Shown: positions 37,237 through 45,985 of the stretch, one piece after another
Numbering within the stretch: the first letter of the stretch is position 1
Layout of the letters: every line of letters starts with the position of its first letter
From: Teredinibacter franksiae
GTDB lineage: Bacteria > Pseudomonadota > Gammaproteobacteria > Pseudomonadales > Cellvibrionaceae
Direction: 5' to 3'
Assembly (NCBI RefSeq): GCF_014218805.1
Contig: NZ_JACJUV010000001.1
Location: 1,428,001 to 1,492,000 of the forward strand
DNA: 64,000 bases
Notes under the pieces: generated by a model
What the model was told of the DNA's origin: nothing
Database searches by the model: none
Seen by the model: the letters and a program-made list of their open reading frames with translations, nothing else
Program-made: the position numbers and the translations under genes

Positions 37237-38973
37237 ATGAACAACACTTTTTATACGCTATTGGTATTGTCCTGGGTGATACTCTCCGGTTGCGGTGAAC
37301 AGCATAGCAATCAAATTCCCCTAGCCAACAATACTCCGACGAACAATACCCCGGTAAGCAATACCCTGGTAAACAAAGCAACCAGCACTGAAATCTGGCA
37401 GGCTGATTTGGAAAACGGTAACTACCAAAACCCGATTCTCTATGCCGATTATTCGGACCCCGATGTGGTGCGCGTTGGCGACGATTATTTTATGACCGCC
37501 TCCAGCTTTAATAGCGCGCCAGGGCTGCCCGTGCTGCACTCTAAAGACATGGTGAACTGGACGCTTATCGGTCACGCACTCAACAAACTGGTGCCAGAAA
37601 ATAATTTTGCTATTCCGCAACACGGTAACGGCGTATGGGCACCTAACATTCGTTACCACAATAACAAAGTTTGGATTTTCTACCCCGACCCCGACTACGG
37701 CATTTATATGCTACAAACCGAAGACCCATTTAAGGGCTGGAGTGAGCCAAAACTGATTTTGCCGGGCAAGGGTATTATCGACCCTACCCCGATGTGGGAC
37801 GACGACGGACAAAGCTACCTGTTACACGGCTGGGCGAAAAGTCGCTCGGGTATAAATAATATTCTTACGCTACACAAAATGAGCGCCGACGGCACACAGG
37901 TAGAGGCCGAAGGTGAAACCATTATTGACGGCCATAAACTTGAAGGCTACCGCACGCTCGAAGGGCCAAAATTTTACAAGCGCAACGGTTATTACTACGT
38001 TTTCGCACCCGCTGGAGGCGTACCGGTCGGCTGGCAAGCCGTATTTCGCGCTAAAAACATCTACGGCCCCTATGAACACAAAAGTGTTATGGAGCAGGGT
38101 ACAAGCCTAACCAACGGCCCCCATCAAGGCGCCTGGGTGACCACGCAAACCGGTGAAGACTGGTTCTTCCACTTTCAGTCCAAACTCGCGCATGGCCGTA
38201 TTGTGCACCTGCAACCTATGCAGTGGGTAAATGACTGGCCGGTAATCGGCGAGGACAAAAACCGCGACGGTGTTGGTCAGCCCGTTACCCAACATAAAAA
38301 ACCCAATGTTGGCGCTATCTATCCGATTAAAATTATTCCCACTTCCGACACCTTCGATTCACCCGATTTGGGCAAGCAATGGCAATGGGCTGCCAATTAT
38401 AAAAACGAGTGGTACTCACTCACTGATCGCCCCGGCTATTTGCGCCTGTTCGCACAAACCGACGTAGACCCTGAAAACAATAATTTATGGATGGCCCCCG
38501 CCGTTCTCTTTCAAAAAATTTCCGGGCCGAAATTTATTGCCGAAACCACCATTGAAATACCCGAAAGCTTTAGCAAAGGCAGTACCGGATTAATGATTTT
38601 TGGTGAAGACTACGCCTGGGCAGGCATTAAATTCAATGAACAACTACAGGCCTATGAGCTGGGTTACGCCTATTGCCACAACGCACGCACAGGTTGTGGA
38701 GAAGGCTTTAGGGTTGAGAAGACATTTACAGAAAAAACACTTTCGCTGCGTGCCAGCTGGTTCGAAGGCGGCGGCGTCGTTTTCAGCTATTTAGACAGCA
38801 CCGGTCGCTACAAAGGCATAGGTGAGCTATTTCAAGCACGAAGAGGCCGCTGGGTAGGCGCAAAGATTGGCCTATTTGCTCGTACCAGCGAGCAGGACCC
38901 CACTGCCCCCAATAAGCTAGACTCAGGCAACTATATTGACTACTCGGGGGTTCGAATTTACAAAGCCGATTAA
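37237..38973 (+). CDS. GH43 family glycosidase lipoprotein (beta-xylosidase/arabinofuranosidase type)
   Basis: 578 residues with a lipoprotein signal (LSWVILSGCG, C19). The five-bladed propeller covers about 60-350: catalytic base D in ILYADYSDPDVVRV, the pKa-modulating D in IIDPTPMWDDDG, and the acid E in RTLEGPKFYKRNGYYY. A C-terminal beta-sandwich of the GH43 C2 type (about 365-575) follows. It should act on xylo- or arabino-oligosaccharides at the cell surface; the exact subfamily is unsure. It lies 13 nt after the GH105 remnant, so it may be in the same transcript. Confidence 0.9.
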   Translation: MNNTFYTLLVLSWVILSGCGEQHSNQIPLANNTPTNNTPVSNTLVNKATSTEIWQADLENGNYQNPILYADYSDPDVVRVGDDYFMTASSFNSAPGLPVLHSKDMVNWTLIGHALNKLVPENNFAIPQHGNGVWAPNIRYHNNKVWIFYPDPDYGIYMLQTEDPFKGWSEPKLILPGKGIIDPTPMWDDDGQSYLLHGWAKSRSGINNILTLHKMSADGTQVEAEGETIIDGHKLEGYRTLEGPKFYKRNGYYYVFAPAGGVPVGWQAVFRAKNIYGPYEHKSVMEQGTSLTNGPHQGAWVTTQTGEDWFFHFQSKLAHGRIVHLQPMQWVNDWPVIGEDKNRDGVGQPVTQHKKPNVGAIYPIKIIPTSDTFDSPDLGKQWQWAANYKNEWYSLTDRPGYLRLFAQTDVDPENNNLWMAPAVLFQKISGPKFIAETTIEIPESFSKGSTGLMIFGEDYAWAGIKFNEQLQAYELGYAYCHNARTGCGEGFRVEKTFTEKTLSLRASWFEGGGVVFSYLDSTGRYKGIGELFQARRGRWVGAKIGLFARTSEQDPTAPNKLDSGNYIDYSGVRIYKAD

Positions 38974-39008
38974 ACCCAATCGGCGCCAAACATCCAAATC
39001 ATCAAAGT

Positions 39009-39031
39009 CCGGCGAACAGCCGGGTTTTTTT
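39009..39031 (+). terminator. Terminator after GH43
   Basis: CCGGC/GCCGG stem with a GAACA loop followed by seven T, 36 nt past the GH43 stop codon. Confidence 0.8.
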
Positions 39032-39092
39032 GCGGCTCAAAAAAGCTATCCACCTGTAATATAGGCTTTATAAGCTACCATTAAGCAGGGCA

Positions 39093-39106
39093 TTGACCTC
39101 TATCAA
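39093..39106 (+). promoter_or_regulatory. FNR/Anr-box-like site upstream of the OFA transporter
   Basis: TTGACCTCTATCAA matches TTGATnnnnATCAA at nine of ten positions, 81 nt before the transporter start. A poorer match (TGACACCTGTCAA) follows at 39133-39145. Confidence 0.5.
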
Positions 39107-39187
39107 CGGTATGAATACCCAACACGAGTAAAGTGACACCTGTCAATTTTTGAATCAAATATTCCACACACTAATAGGAACACGACA

Positions 39188-40474
39188 ATGAAGAACCGTT
39201 GGCTGATTGCCGCCTCCGCAGTAGGCGTTCACGCCTCCATTGGCTCTGTTTACGCTTTCAGTGTATTCAAAAAGCCCCTAGGCAACCTAATTGAAACTGC
39301 CTCGAACAACGAAATTGCCATGACATTCAGCTTGGCAATCTTCTTCCTGGGCTTGTCGGCCGCCATTATGGGGCACTTTGTTGAAAAGCACGGCCCACGG
39401 AAATCCGGCATGCTCGCGGCCAGCTTCTTTGGCGGCGGATTACTGATTGCAGGCCTCGGCGCCAGCATGGAAAACCTCTATGTTATCTGGCTTGGCTACG
39501 GTGTACTCGGCGGCATTGGCTTGGGTATTGGCTATATCACCCCGGTATCCACATTAGTTAAATGGTTTCCAGACCGTCGCGGTTTAGCAACAGGTTTGGC
39601 GATTATGGGCTTTGGTTTCGGTGCCATGATCGGTGGCCCGGTGTTTAACGCCATTATTGAACACTTTGGTGTTCAGAACGGCGGTATTGCTAACACTTGG
39701 TACATTATGGGTGTGGTTTACTTGATTGTGATGTTTGCTTCCGCCTCTTATCTAGAGCGCCCACCCGAAGGTTGGATGCCAGAAGGCATGAAAGCCGCTG
39801 TTGCCGCCGGCACAAAGAAAATTACCGCCGACCTTACTCAGCAAACCGCCAACGAAGCCGTTAAAACCGCTCCATTCTGGGGCCTCTGGATAATGATGTT
39901 TATCAACATCACCTGCGGTATTGGTGTTATTTACTCCGCATCTCCATTGGCACAGGAATCCATTGGTCTAACAGCTGCTCAAGCCGCTGCGGTTGTAGGG
40001 CTTATGTCTTTGTTTAACGGTTTAGGCCGTATCGGTTGGGCGTCACTTTCCGACTACTTAGGCCGCGGCAACACGTACATGGCCTTCTTTATTCTGCAGA
40101 TAGTTTTATTTTGGGCACTGCCGAATATCACTAGCGTAATTTTGTTCCAGATTGTTCTGTACACCATCCTCACTTGTTACGGCGGTGGCTTTGCGACTTT
40201 GCCAGCCTTCATCGGCGACCTGTTTGGTACTAAGCAGTTGGGTGCGATACACGGTTACGTGTTAACCGCTTGGGCAATGGCCGGTCTTGCTGGCCCACAG
40301 ATCAATGCTTACCTAAGAACCGTAACGGGCTCCTATGAAACAACTCTGTATATCTTTACTGGATGTTTCGTCGTAGCACTGGCTGTATCTCTCATGATGA
40401 AGGTCTACATTGCTCGCGCAACCGACAGAATTGAGGCTGAAAAAGACGTAGCGCTGGCCGAAGCGGCAAGCTAA
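39188..40474 (+). CDS. MFS transporter of the oxalate/formate antiporter (OFA) family
   Basis: 428 residues, about 12 membrane segments. The OFA pattern is clear: N-terminal ASIGSVYAFSVFKKPL, loop 2-3 HFVEKHGPRKSGML, IGYITPVSTLVKWFPDRRGLATG, and SDYLGRGNTYMAF in the loop 8-9. Members exchange oxalate, formate, pyruvate or similar carboxylates; the substrate here is unknown. AGGAA lies upstream of the ATG, and an FNR-like box precedes it, so use under low oxygen is plausible. It is alone. Confidence 0.9.
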   Translation: MKNRWLIAASAVGVHASIGSVYAFSVFKKPLGNLIETASNNEIAMTFSLAIFFLGLSAAIMGHFVEKHGPRKSGMLAASFFGGGLLIAGLGASMENLYVIWLGYGVLGGIGLGIGYITPVSTLVKWFPDRRGLATGLAIMGFGFGAMIGGPVFNAIIEHFGVQNGGIANTWYIMGVVYLIVMFASASYLERPPEGWMPEGMKAAVAAGTKKITADLTQQTANEAVKTAPFWGLWIMMFINITCGIGVIYSASPLAQESIGLTAAQAAAVVGLMSLFNGLGRIGWASLSDYLGRGNTYMAFFILQIVLFWALPNITSVILFQIVLYTILTCYGGGFATLPAFIGDLFGTKQLGAIHGYVLTAWAMAGLAGPQINAYLRTVTGSYETTLYIFTGCFVVALAVSLMMKVYIARATDRIEAEKDVALAEAAS

Positions 40475-40929
40475 ATCCACCTTCGTTAGTTTCTTGCGAA
40501 ACTCCGCTACACCCTTCGCCTTTGGGGTTAGCGGAGTCGAGCACATCGACCGTTACCACTGCAATCCGCGCTCAAAACCTCCTTACCGTTATTCAGTCCT
40601 CGCGCCTAATTCCCCCAGTAAAACTAAGTGCTTTCGCCATTTCTAGCATGTAATTTACGCTGTACATTACGCTAGCCCCTGCTTTCGCACATCATCGCTT
40701 CCCTTCCCAAGTCATACGCCAGTAACACCGCTACCATTATTTGTAACCATTATTCCCAAGTTTCGTTCAATAAAATGTCATATATCAACTAACTATAAAA
40801 ACGCGGACTAAGCTACGCCCGCCTATAGAAGAATTTTGTCTTTAGAAGCTTTTTTTTATATTCCCGGCCGAACTAGATCTACACTTATATTAACGCTTAG
40901 ACCGATGCCCAGAAAAAGGACTTACCATT
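40475..40929. other. Intergenic region without recognisable content
   Basis: 455 nt between the OFA transporter and a small unknown gene. I see no gene, strong hairpin or repeat; the last 80 nt must hold the promoter of the small gene, whose RBS AAAAGGA is at its right end. Confidence 0.5.
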
Positions 40930-41190
40930 ATGAGAAACAAAGATGCATTGATTATTGCCAATAGCTTGCTGTGTGAGATTCGCCTACTACTTAATCAAGA
41001 AAAATTCGATCAGGCGCAACGCGTAGCCGAAATCGGACGCATACTACCCACGGACGAAGGAAACTACACTCGTGAAGCACTCGTTTACGACAGGCTGTTC
41101 GAGTATGTGAATGAGCATCCCGACCGACAGCAACTCCTGCATTTTCATGAGCTTGTTAATATTCAAACGGATCTGGCCAAGAGCGCCTGA
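40930..41190 (+). CDS. Small protein of unknown function
   Basis: 86 residues; not recognised. AAAAGGA precedes the ATG, and a terminator follows, so it is probably a real monocistronic gene. The sequence is wholly helical in appearance (LIIANSLLCEIRLLLNQEK, FDQAQRVAEIGRILP, EALVYDRLFEYVNEHP) with no signal peptide or membrane segment. Confidence 0.6.
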   Translation: MRNKDALIIANSLLCEIRLLLNQEKFDQAQRVAEIGRILPTDEGNYTREALVYDRLFEYVNEHPDRQQLLHFHELVNIQTDLAKSA

Positions 41191-41248
41191 CACCATATTT
41201 CCCCCACTAACTTGAACTAACCTGATTAATTCAGTAAAAACAAGTAAG

Positions 41249-41283
41249 CGGCGCCTACCGCTCTTCAGGGTGCCGTTTTTTTT
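41249..41283 (+). terminator. Terminator after the small gene
   Basis: A GC-rich imperfect stem (CGGCGCC with GGTGCCG) with an 11- to 13-nt loop followed by eight T. Confidence 0.7.
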
Positions 41284-41316
41284 GTGCTCACAAGTCAGGA
41301 GATATCTAATCGAACC

Positions 41317-41340
41317 TAAGGGCACCTCTAAATCATCTAT
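41317..41340. repeat. Solitary IS/MITE-like end
   Basis: TAAGGGCACCTCTAAATCAT is the same end sequence as in the TIR-bounded elements at 21527 and 21866. No matching second end was found nearby, so it looks like a left-over terminus. Confidence 0.4.
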
Positions 41341-41441
41341 CAGCATTGCGTCGACCACAATTTCTTAGCTAAAAAAAGGCCCCCGCGAGATGGGCTATGA
41401 AAACGTGCGAGGAGGTCACTCAGAAAAAACGTATACCTTAG

Positions 41442-42853
41442 CTATAAATTTGCCTGAAAACCTAAAGTCACTCGACGCTCGTAAAAATAGGTGCCATCTA
41501 CATTTTTTTCCCACTGATGATAGGTTTCAATGTACTCTTCAGTCAGGTTGGTTGCCTGCAAAGACACTTTATACCTTTCACTGAATTCGAAGGAAAATGA
41601 GGCATCAAGATAGTTCGTTGGCGCCGTCCAGTACGCGAAACGGTAATCTCCCTCGTACTTAACACCATTGAACATTTTGCCGCGGTAATTGTGCGCTATA
41701 CGCGCCTGTATGCCCCCGGCCTCATACCACAGAGATACGTTAGTTTGATGCTCGGAATTACCTGTACCGGGTAGCGCCTCACCATAAAAATCGAGGTCGC
41801 TGCTAGTACTGGGAGAATAGGCATAATTGGTATCCACACCAAAATCACCCCAGAAGCCCTCGGCAAAATCAAATGACTGCCGATAATTAAGCTCTACGCC
41901 CCAAGTGTGAGAAGCCTCTTGGCGGGTAGTGGTGGTTTGAATAGGCACATAATCCAGAAAAGATTCGCTATCCAGATCAAACCCACATACTTCACCATCG
42001 CTGTCGGTAATCTCATCACGGTTGACTAAGCTGGTTTCGAAACCGGTATTTTGCTGAATCCAAAACGCGCCTGCGCTAAACATGCTGGAGTCGCTGAAAT
42101 ACCACTCGGAGGAAATCTCTGCATTGGTATTACGGTTCGGCTCCAACAACGGGTTACCCTGCTGGCCGCCACCCGTAGCACAAAATATACGTGCCCCGAG
42201 GCATCGCGTAAATCGCAATTGGCCGTCCGGTTTACGCTAAGGCCACCACCCAGCATATCGGTATTGTGAGTGGAGACTGTTTTGGTAATAGAGGTACGCA
42301 GAATCTGGTTGTCTGACAAATCCAGCGCAAGGTTAATCGCTGGCAGGAAATCGCTGTACTTGTTAACTGTACTCACTTCCGCACCCACTGGCTGCACAAT
42401 GCCGGGGCCAATGAGAAATTCCTGGCCATTGAACACAGCGGACTGCCCCTGAAGCGCCTCGCTTTGAACAATATCAAACTCAGTTTCGATATACCGAAAG
42501 CCAATATTTCCCCGGTAACTCATACCCCCTAGCTCGCCATCAACATTGGGCGCTGTAAACGTTAAGGGTGTTGCTGTCCAATCGGAGGCCTCAACCGATG
42601 CTCCTCGGGTTTGCTCCCAAATGGCCGTTTGCCCATCGACGGTGCCAACAAGACGGCCATTCAGCGACACCTCACTACCCGGAACAAGCTCACCGCCATC
42701 TCCGGCGATAACCTCCAGCGGCCTTGTTTCTAACGTGTATTCAACTTGGTCCGTATTCAATTTTGCCTCTTCTGCGCAGGCTGTAGTCACCCCGGCTAGG
42801 GCGGCGGAAAATAATAGTCAGCGAACCAGATTTATCATTTTTATATTTTGCAT
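41442..42853 (-). pseudogene. Broken, internally deleted TonB-dependent receptor
   Basis: An AGGAGGTGATGA Shine-Dalgarno region and an ATG at 42853 begin a signal peptide that carries an in-frame TGA at codon 12 and then continues LLFSAALAGVTTACAEEAK. The mature part goes straight into barrel sequence; the plug domain is missing, so the product would be about 470 residues instead of about 900. A second lesion, loss of one G in the run at 42194-42197, splits the frame after DASG; the restored reading is DASGARIFCATGGGQQGNP. The C-terminus (VSLQATNLTEEY, RRVTLGFQANL) is that of sugar-type receptors. It is divergent from the GH3-GH67 operon and shares its LacI-type operators. Confidence 0.9.
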
Positions 42854-42959
42854 TCATCACCTCCTAGTCAGGCTTCAACTGGGGTTTTTGTGTTTATAAC
42901 GGCTATACCCGCAAATATCTTCAGGTGTCCAATTAAGAATTTGAACCTACTCACGGCAC

Positions 42960-42981
42960 GGAATGTAACGTGTTACATTCC
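42960..42981. promoter_or_regulatory. LacI-type operator 1 (xylan locus)
   Basis: A 22-bp palindrome with perfect 10-bp arms (GGAATGTAAC / GTTACATTCC) around a 2-bp centre; the core is TGTAACGTGTTACA. It is 107 nt before the start of the receptor remnant. It matches the general form TGTAAnnnnTTACA typical of LacI-family repressors of sugar genes. Confidence 0.7.
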
Positions 42982-43082
42982 GACATCAAAACAACCCCTG
43001 CTTGGCACAAGAATAATTATGGGGGTTTTGATGAAATTCATAAGACTTTCGGTACTACTTCAGTAATCGTCATATCTATTTT

Positions 43083-43096
43083 TGTAACCGATTACA
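43083..43096. promoter_or_regulatory. LacI-type operator 2 (xylan locus)
   Basis: TGTAACCGATTACA, same TGTAAnnnnTTACA form as the site at 42960, 215 nt upstream of the GH3 start. Two sites of the same kind in one divergent gap suggest one regulator controlling both units, possibly with looping. Nothing else was recognised in 42854-43310. Confidence 0.65.
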
Positions 43097-43310
43097 TTCA
43101 TTACCGTAAGGCTATCCGATCCCTTTACAAATGGCAACCCGGCTCATCGCATGAATTCACAGGTAAAAAACAACACTTTTACCGCCATTTTTACGGTTAT
43201 TTCCAGAGTAGTCCGAGCCCGGCATTCACCCCCCCTAAAACGGATGATTGCTATTCTACTGCTATATTGCTTATTATTTGCCAGCTTTTAGTCAACAGGA
43301 CAATAAGATA

Positions 43311-45983
43311 ATGACCAACCTATTTTCGCGCTTGCCCTTGGCACTCATGCTCGTGCTACTTTGCTCATGTTCGGAGGTGGAGCCTCAGGCGCCTGCCTCG
43401 GCCATACTGCCCTACCAAAACACCGCGCTAGAGGTAACCGAGCGAGTAGATGATTTGGTGACCCGAATGTCGCTCTCGGAAAAAATTAGTCAACTCTACA
43501 ACGATGCTCCAGCAATAGAACGATTAGGCGTACCGGCCTACGATTGGTGGAACGAAGCACTTCACGGTGTGGCCAGAGCCGGTAAGGCAACGGTTTTCCC
43601 GCAGGCGATTGGTCTAGCGGCCACCTTCGACGAACAGCTATTAAACGACGTTGCTACGGTGATATCCGATGAAGCGCGAGCCAAGCACCATTACTTCGTA
43701 GAGAATAACCAGCGAGTGCGCTATACAGGCCTCACATTTTGGTCGCCCAACGTGAATATTTTTCGCGATCCACGCTGGGGACGTGGCCAGGAAACCTACG
43801 GCGAAGACCCTTACCTAACCGGTCGCCTCGCCATCCAATTCATTAAAGGTTTGCAGGGCGAACACCCTCAGTATTTAAAATCGGCGGCCATGGCTAAGCA
43901 CTACGCGGTACACAGTGGCCCGGAAAAATCGCGTCATTCCGACGACTACCAACCAACGCCAAAAGACCTGTACGAAACCTACCTACCAGCATTTGAAGCG
44001 GCTGTTAAAGAAGCCAAAGTAGAATCGATTATGTGTGCATACAACCGGGTAAATGGACAGCCCGCCTGCGGCAGCGACCCGTTACTCAAAGACATACTGC
44101 GCGGCGACTGGGGTTTTAGTGGCCATGTAGTCTCAGATTGCGGGGCACTGGCCGACTTTTATGGGCGCGAAGATCACGCCGTTATTCATTCACCCGCCGG
44201 TGCGGCCGCCTGGGCGCTAAAAAGCGGAACCGACCTGAATTGCGGGACTCAGCGCTATAGCACTTACCATAATTTGGATTTTGCCCTGCAGCGAGAAATG
44301 GTTGCCATGGCCGACATTGATAACGCGGTAAAGCGATTGTTTACCACTCGCTTTAAACTCGGCATGTTCGACCCAGCAGAACAAGTGCCTTGGTCGAATA
44401 CACCCATTAGCAGCGTTGGCGCTGCCAGCCACTTACAACTTACGCAAAAAGCCGCTGAGCGATCATTGGTGCTGCTTAAAAACGACGGCGTACTGCCACT
44501 GCAAAAAGGTACCCGCGTTGCTGTCATTGGCCCTAACGCCACTAACCCTTCTATCCTTGTCGGAAACTATCACGGAGATCCCATTCACCCTGTTTCACCC
44601 CTCGAAGGCATTCGCCAGTTCGCAGGCGCCAACAACGTTAGTTATGCCCCAGGCTCGCCTTTAATCGCCGATCAATATGGCCATTACAGCGTAGTAGATG
44701 AAAAACAACTGTTTCATCTAAACGAAAAAAACCAAATTACCCCCGGATTAAAAGCCGATTACTACAAGGCTGACCGCAAACAGGCTCGTGACGATTTTCG
44801 TGAACCATTCGACCAGCTCGCAGCACGGGTGGGCGAACCCGCATTCAGTCGCATAGATCCAACCATCGATTTTTTCTGGCAGCGATCACCGGTAGATAAT
44901 CAGGTGCGTGGCGAATTTGGCGTTAACTGGCAAGGTCTACTGATGCCAAGCAAATCAGGTCAATACTTATTTAAAAACGATAAAGGTATCAATATTCTTA
45001 TTAACGGCGAACATGTTGATGGCCCTATCAACCTCAACGCTGATGAACAATACACGCTACAGGTTTACCGCACGTTCTTACGAACAGAATGGGGAAACCC
45101 TATAGAGCCATCAATTCAATTACGCTGGGTAAATACATCGGAAAACTTTTTAGCCAATGCGGTGACAGCCGCACGCAAGGCCGACGTCATTATTTTCACC
45201 GGCGGTATTTCCGCTGAGCTAGAAGGTGAAGAAATGCCCGTTGTGCTCAATGGCTTTGACGGCGGCGACCGTACCCATCTGCAACTCCCTGCCGAACAAC
45301 GCAATCTACTGCAAGTACTACGCGCACTCGACAAACCCATCGTAATGGTCAATTTTAGCGGCAGTGCCATGGCATTAAACTGGGAAGATCAACACCTGAA
45401 TGCCATCGTTCAAGCGTTCTACCCAGGAGAAGCAACAGGCAGCGCACTTGCGAACTTACTCTGGGGAGAATTTAACCCCTCTGGCCGGCTACCCGTTACC
45501 TTCTATAAAAACGTAAACGATTTACCCGATTTTAAAGACTACAGCTTCAATAACCGAACCTATCGCTACTTTAAAGGTGATGTGCTCTACCCATTCGGCC
45601 ACGGGTTGAGCTACACCCAATTCGAATATCGCAACCTTCAATTACCGAGTACGCACTCTTCGAGCAAAGCTTTAACGTTAAGCGTTGAGTTACACAATAC
45701 GGGTAAAAAGGCAGGAGCAGACGTTATACAGCTTTACTTGAGTATGCCCGACGCACCGGTCAACACACCCATTCGATCACTCACCCGCTTTAAACGTGTG
45801 GAACTCGACGCAGGGGGCCAAACCTCACAAGTCTTTACCGTCAGCCCCAAACAGCTTCGTTACATTGACAACGAGGGTATTTCACAACCCTACAAAGGAA
45901 AACTGCACATCAGCATTGGTTCCGGTCAACCCGGAACTGTTGCAGCCACACAAATTGCCCAAGCCAAGATTGAAGTGAACTAA
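43311..45983 (+). CDS. GH3 beta-xylosidase/beta-glucosidase lipoprotein with PA14 insert
   Basis: 890 residues from the ATG at 43311. Lipoprotein signal ALMLVLLCSCSEVEP. The GH3 N-terminal barrel (about 50-375) starts with VDDLVTRMSLSEKISQL and holds the nucleophile aspartate in HVVSDCGALADFY. The GH3 C-domain is interrupted at about 490-620 by a PA14 domain (LKADYYKADR to IQLRWVN), and an Ig-like FnIII domain ends the protein (GADVIQLYLSMPDAP). Sequence style and neighbours point to xylan oligomers, so beta-xylosidase is the likelier activity. The GH67 gene starts two bases after its stop, so the pair is an operon. Confidence 0.92.
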   Translation: MTNLFSRLPLALMLVLLCSCSEVEPQAPASAILPYQNTALEVTERVDDLVTRMSLSEKISQLYNDAPAIERLGVPAYDWWNEALHGVARAGKATVFPQAIGLAATFDEQLLNDVATVISDEARAKHHYFVENNQRVRYTGLTFWSPNVNIFRDPRWGRGQETYGEDPYLTGRLAIQFIKGLQGEHPQYLKSAAMAKHYAVHSGPEKSRHSDDYQPTPKDLYETYLPAFEAAVKEAKVESIMCAYNRVNGQPACGSDPLLKDILRGDWGFSGHVVSDCGALADFYGREDHAVIHSPAGAAAWALKSGTDLNCGTQRYSTYHNLDFALQREMVAMADIDNAVKRLFTTRFKLGMFDPAEQVPWSNTPISSVGAASHLQLTQKAAERSLVLLKNDGVLPLQKGTRVAVIGPNATNPSILVGNYHGDPIHPVSPLEGIRQFAGANNVSYAPGSPLIADQYGHYSVVDEKQLFHLNEKNQITPGLKADYYKADRKQARDDFREPFDQLAARVGEPAFSRIDPTIDFFWQRSPVDNQVRGEFGVNWQGLLMPSKSGQYLFKNDKGINILINGEHVDGPINLNADEQYTLQVYRTFLRTEWGNPIEPSIQLRWVNTSENFLANAVTAARKADVIIFTGGISAELEGEEMPVVLNGFDGGDRTHLQLPAEQRNLLQVLRALDKPIVMVNFSGSAMALNWEDQHLNAIVQAFYPGEATGSALANLLWGEFNPSGRLPVTFYKNVNDLPDFKDYSFNNRTYRYFKGDVLYPFGHGLSYTQFEYRNLQLPSTHSSSKALTLSVELHNTGKKAGADVIQLYLSMPDAPVNTPIRSLTRFKRVELDAGGQTSQVFTVSPKQLRYIDNEGISQPYKGKLHISIGSGQPGTVAATQIAQAKIEVN

Positions 45984-45985
45984 AA

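Noticed and set aside
41044..41358. Minus-strand frame read as a possible transposase end
   Set aside because: It overlaps the small unknown gene and its terminator, and shows no DDE-type motif.
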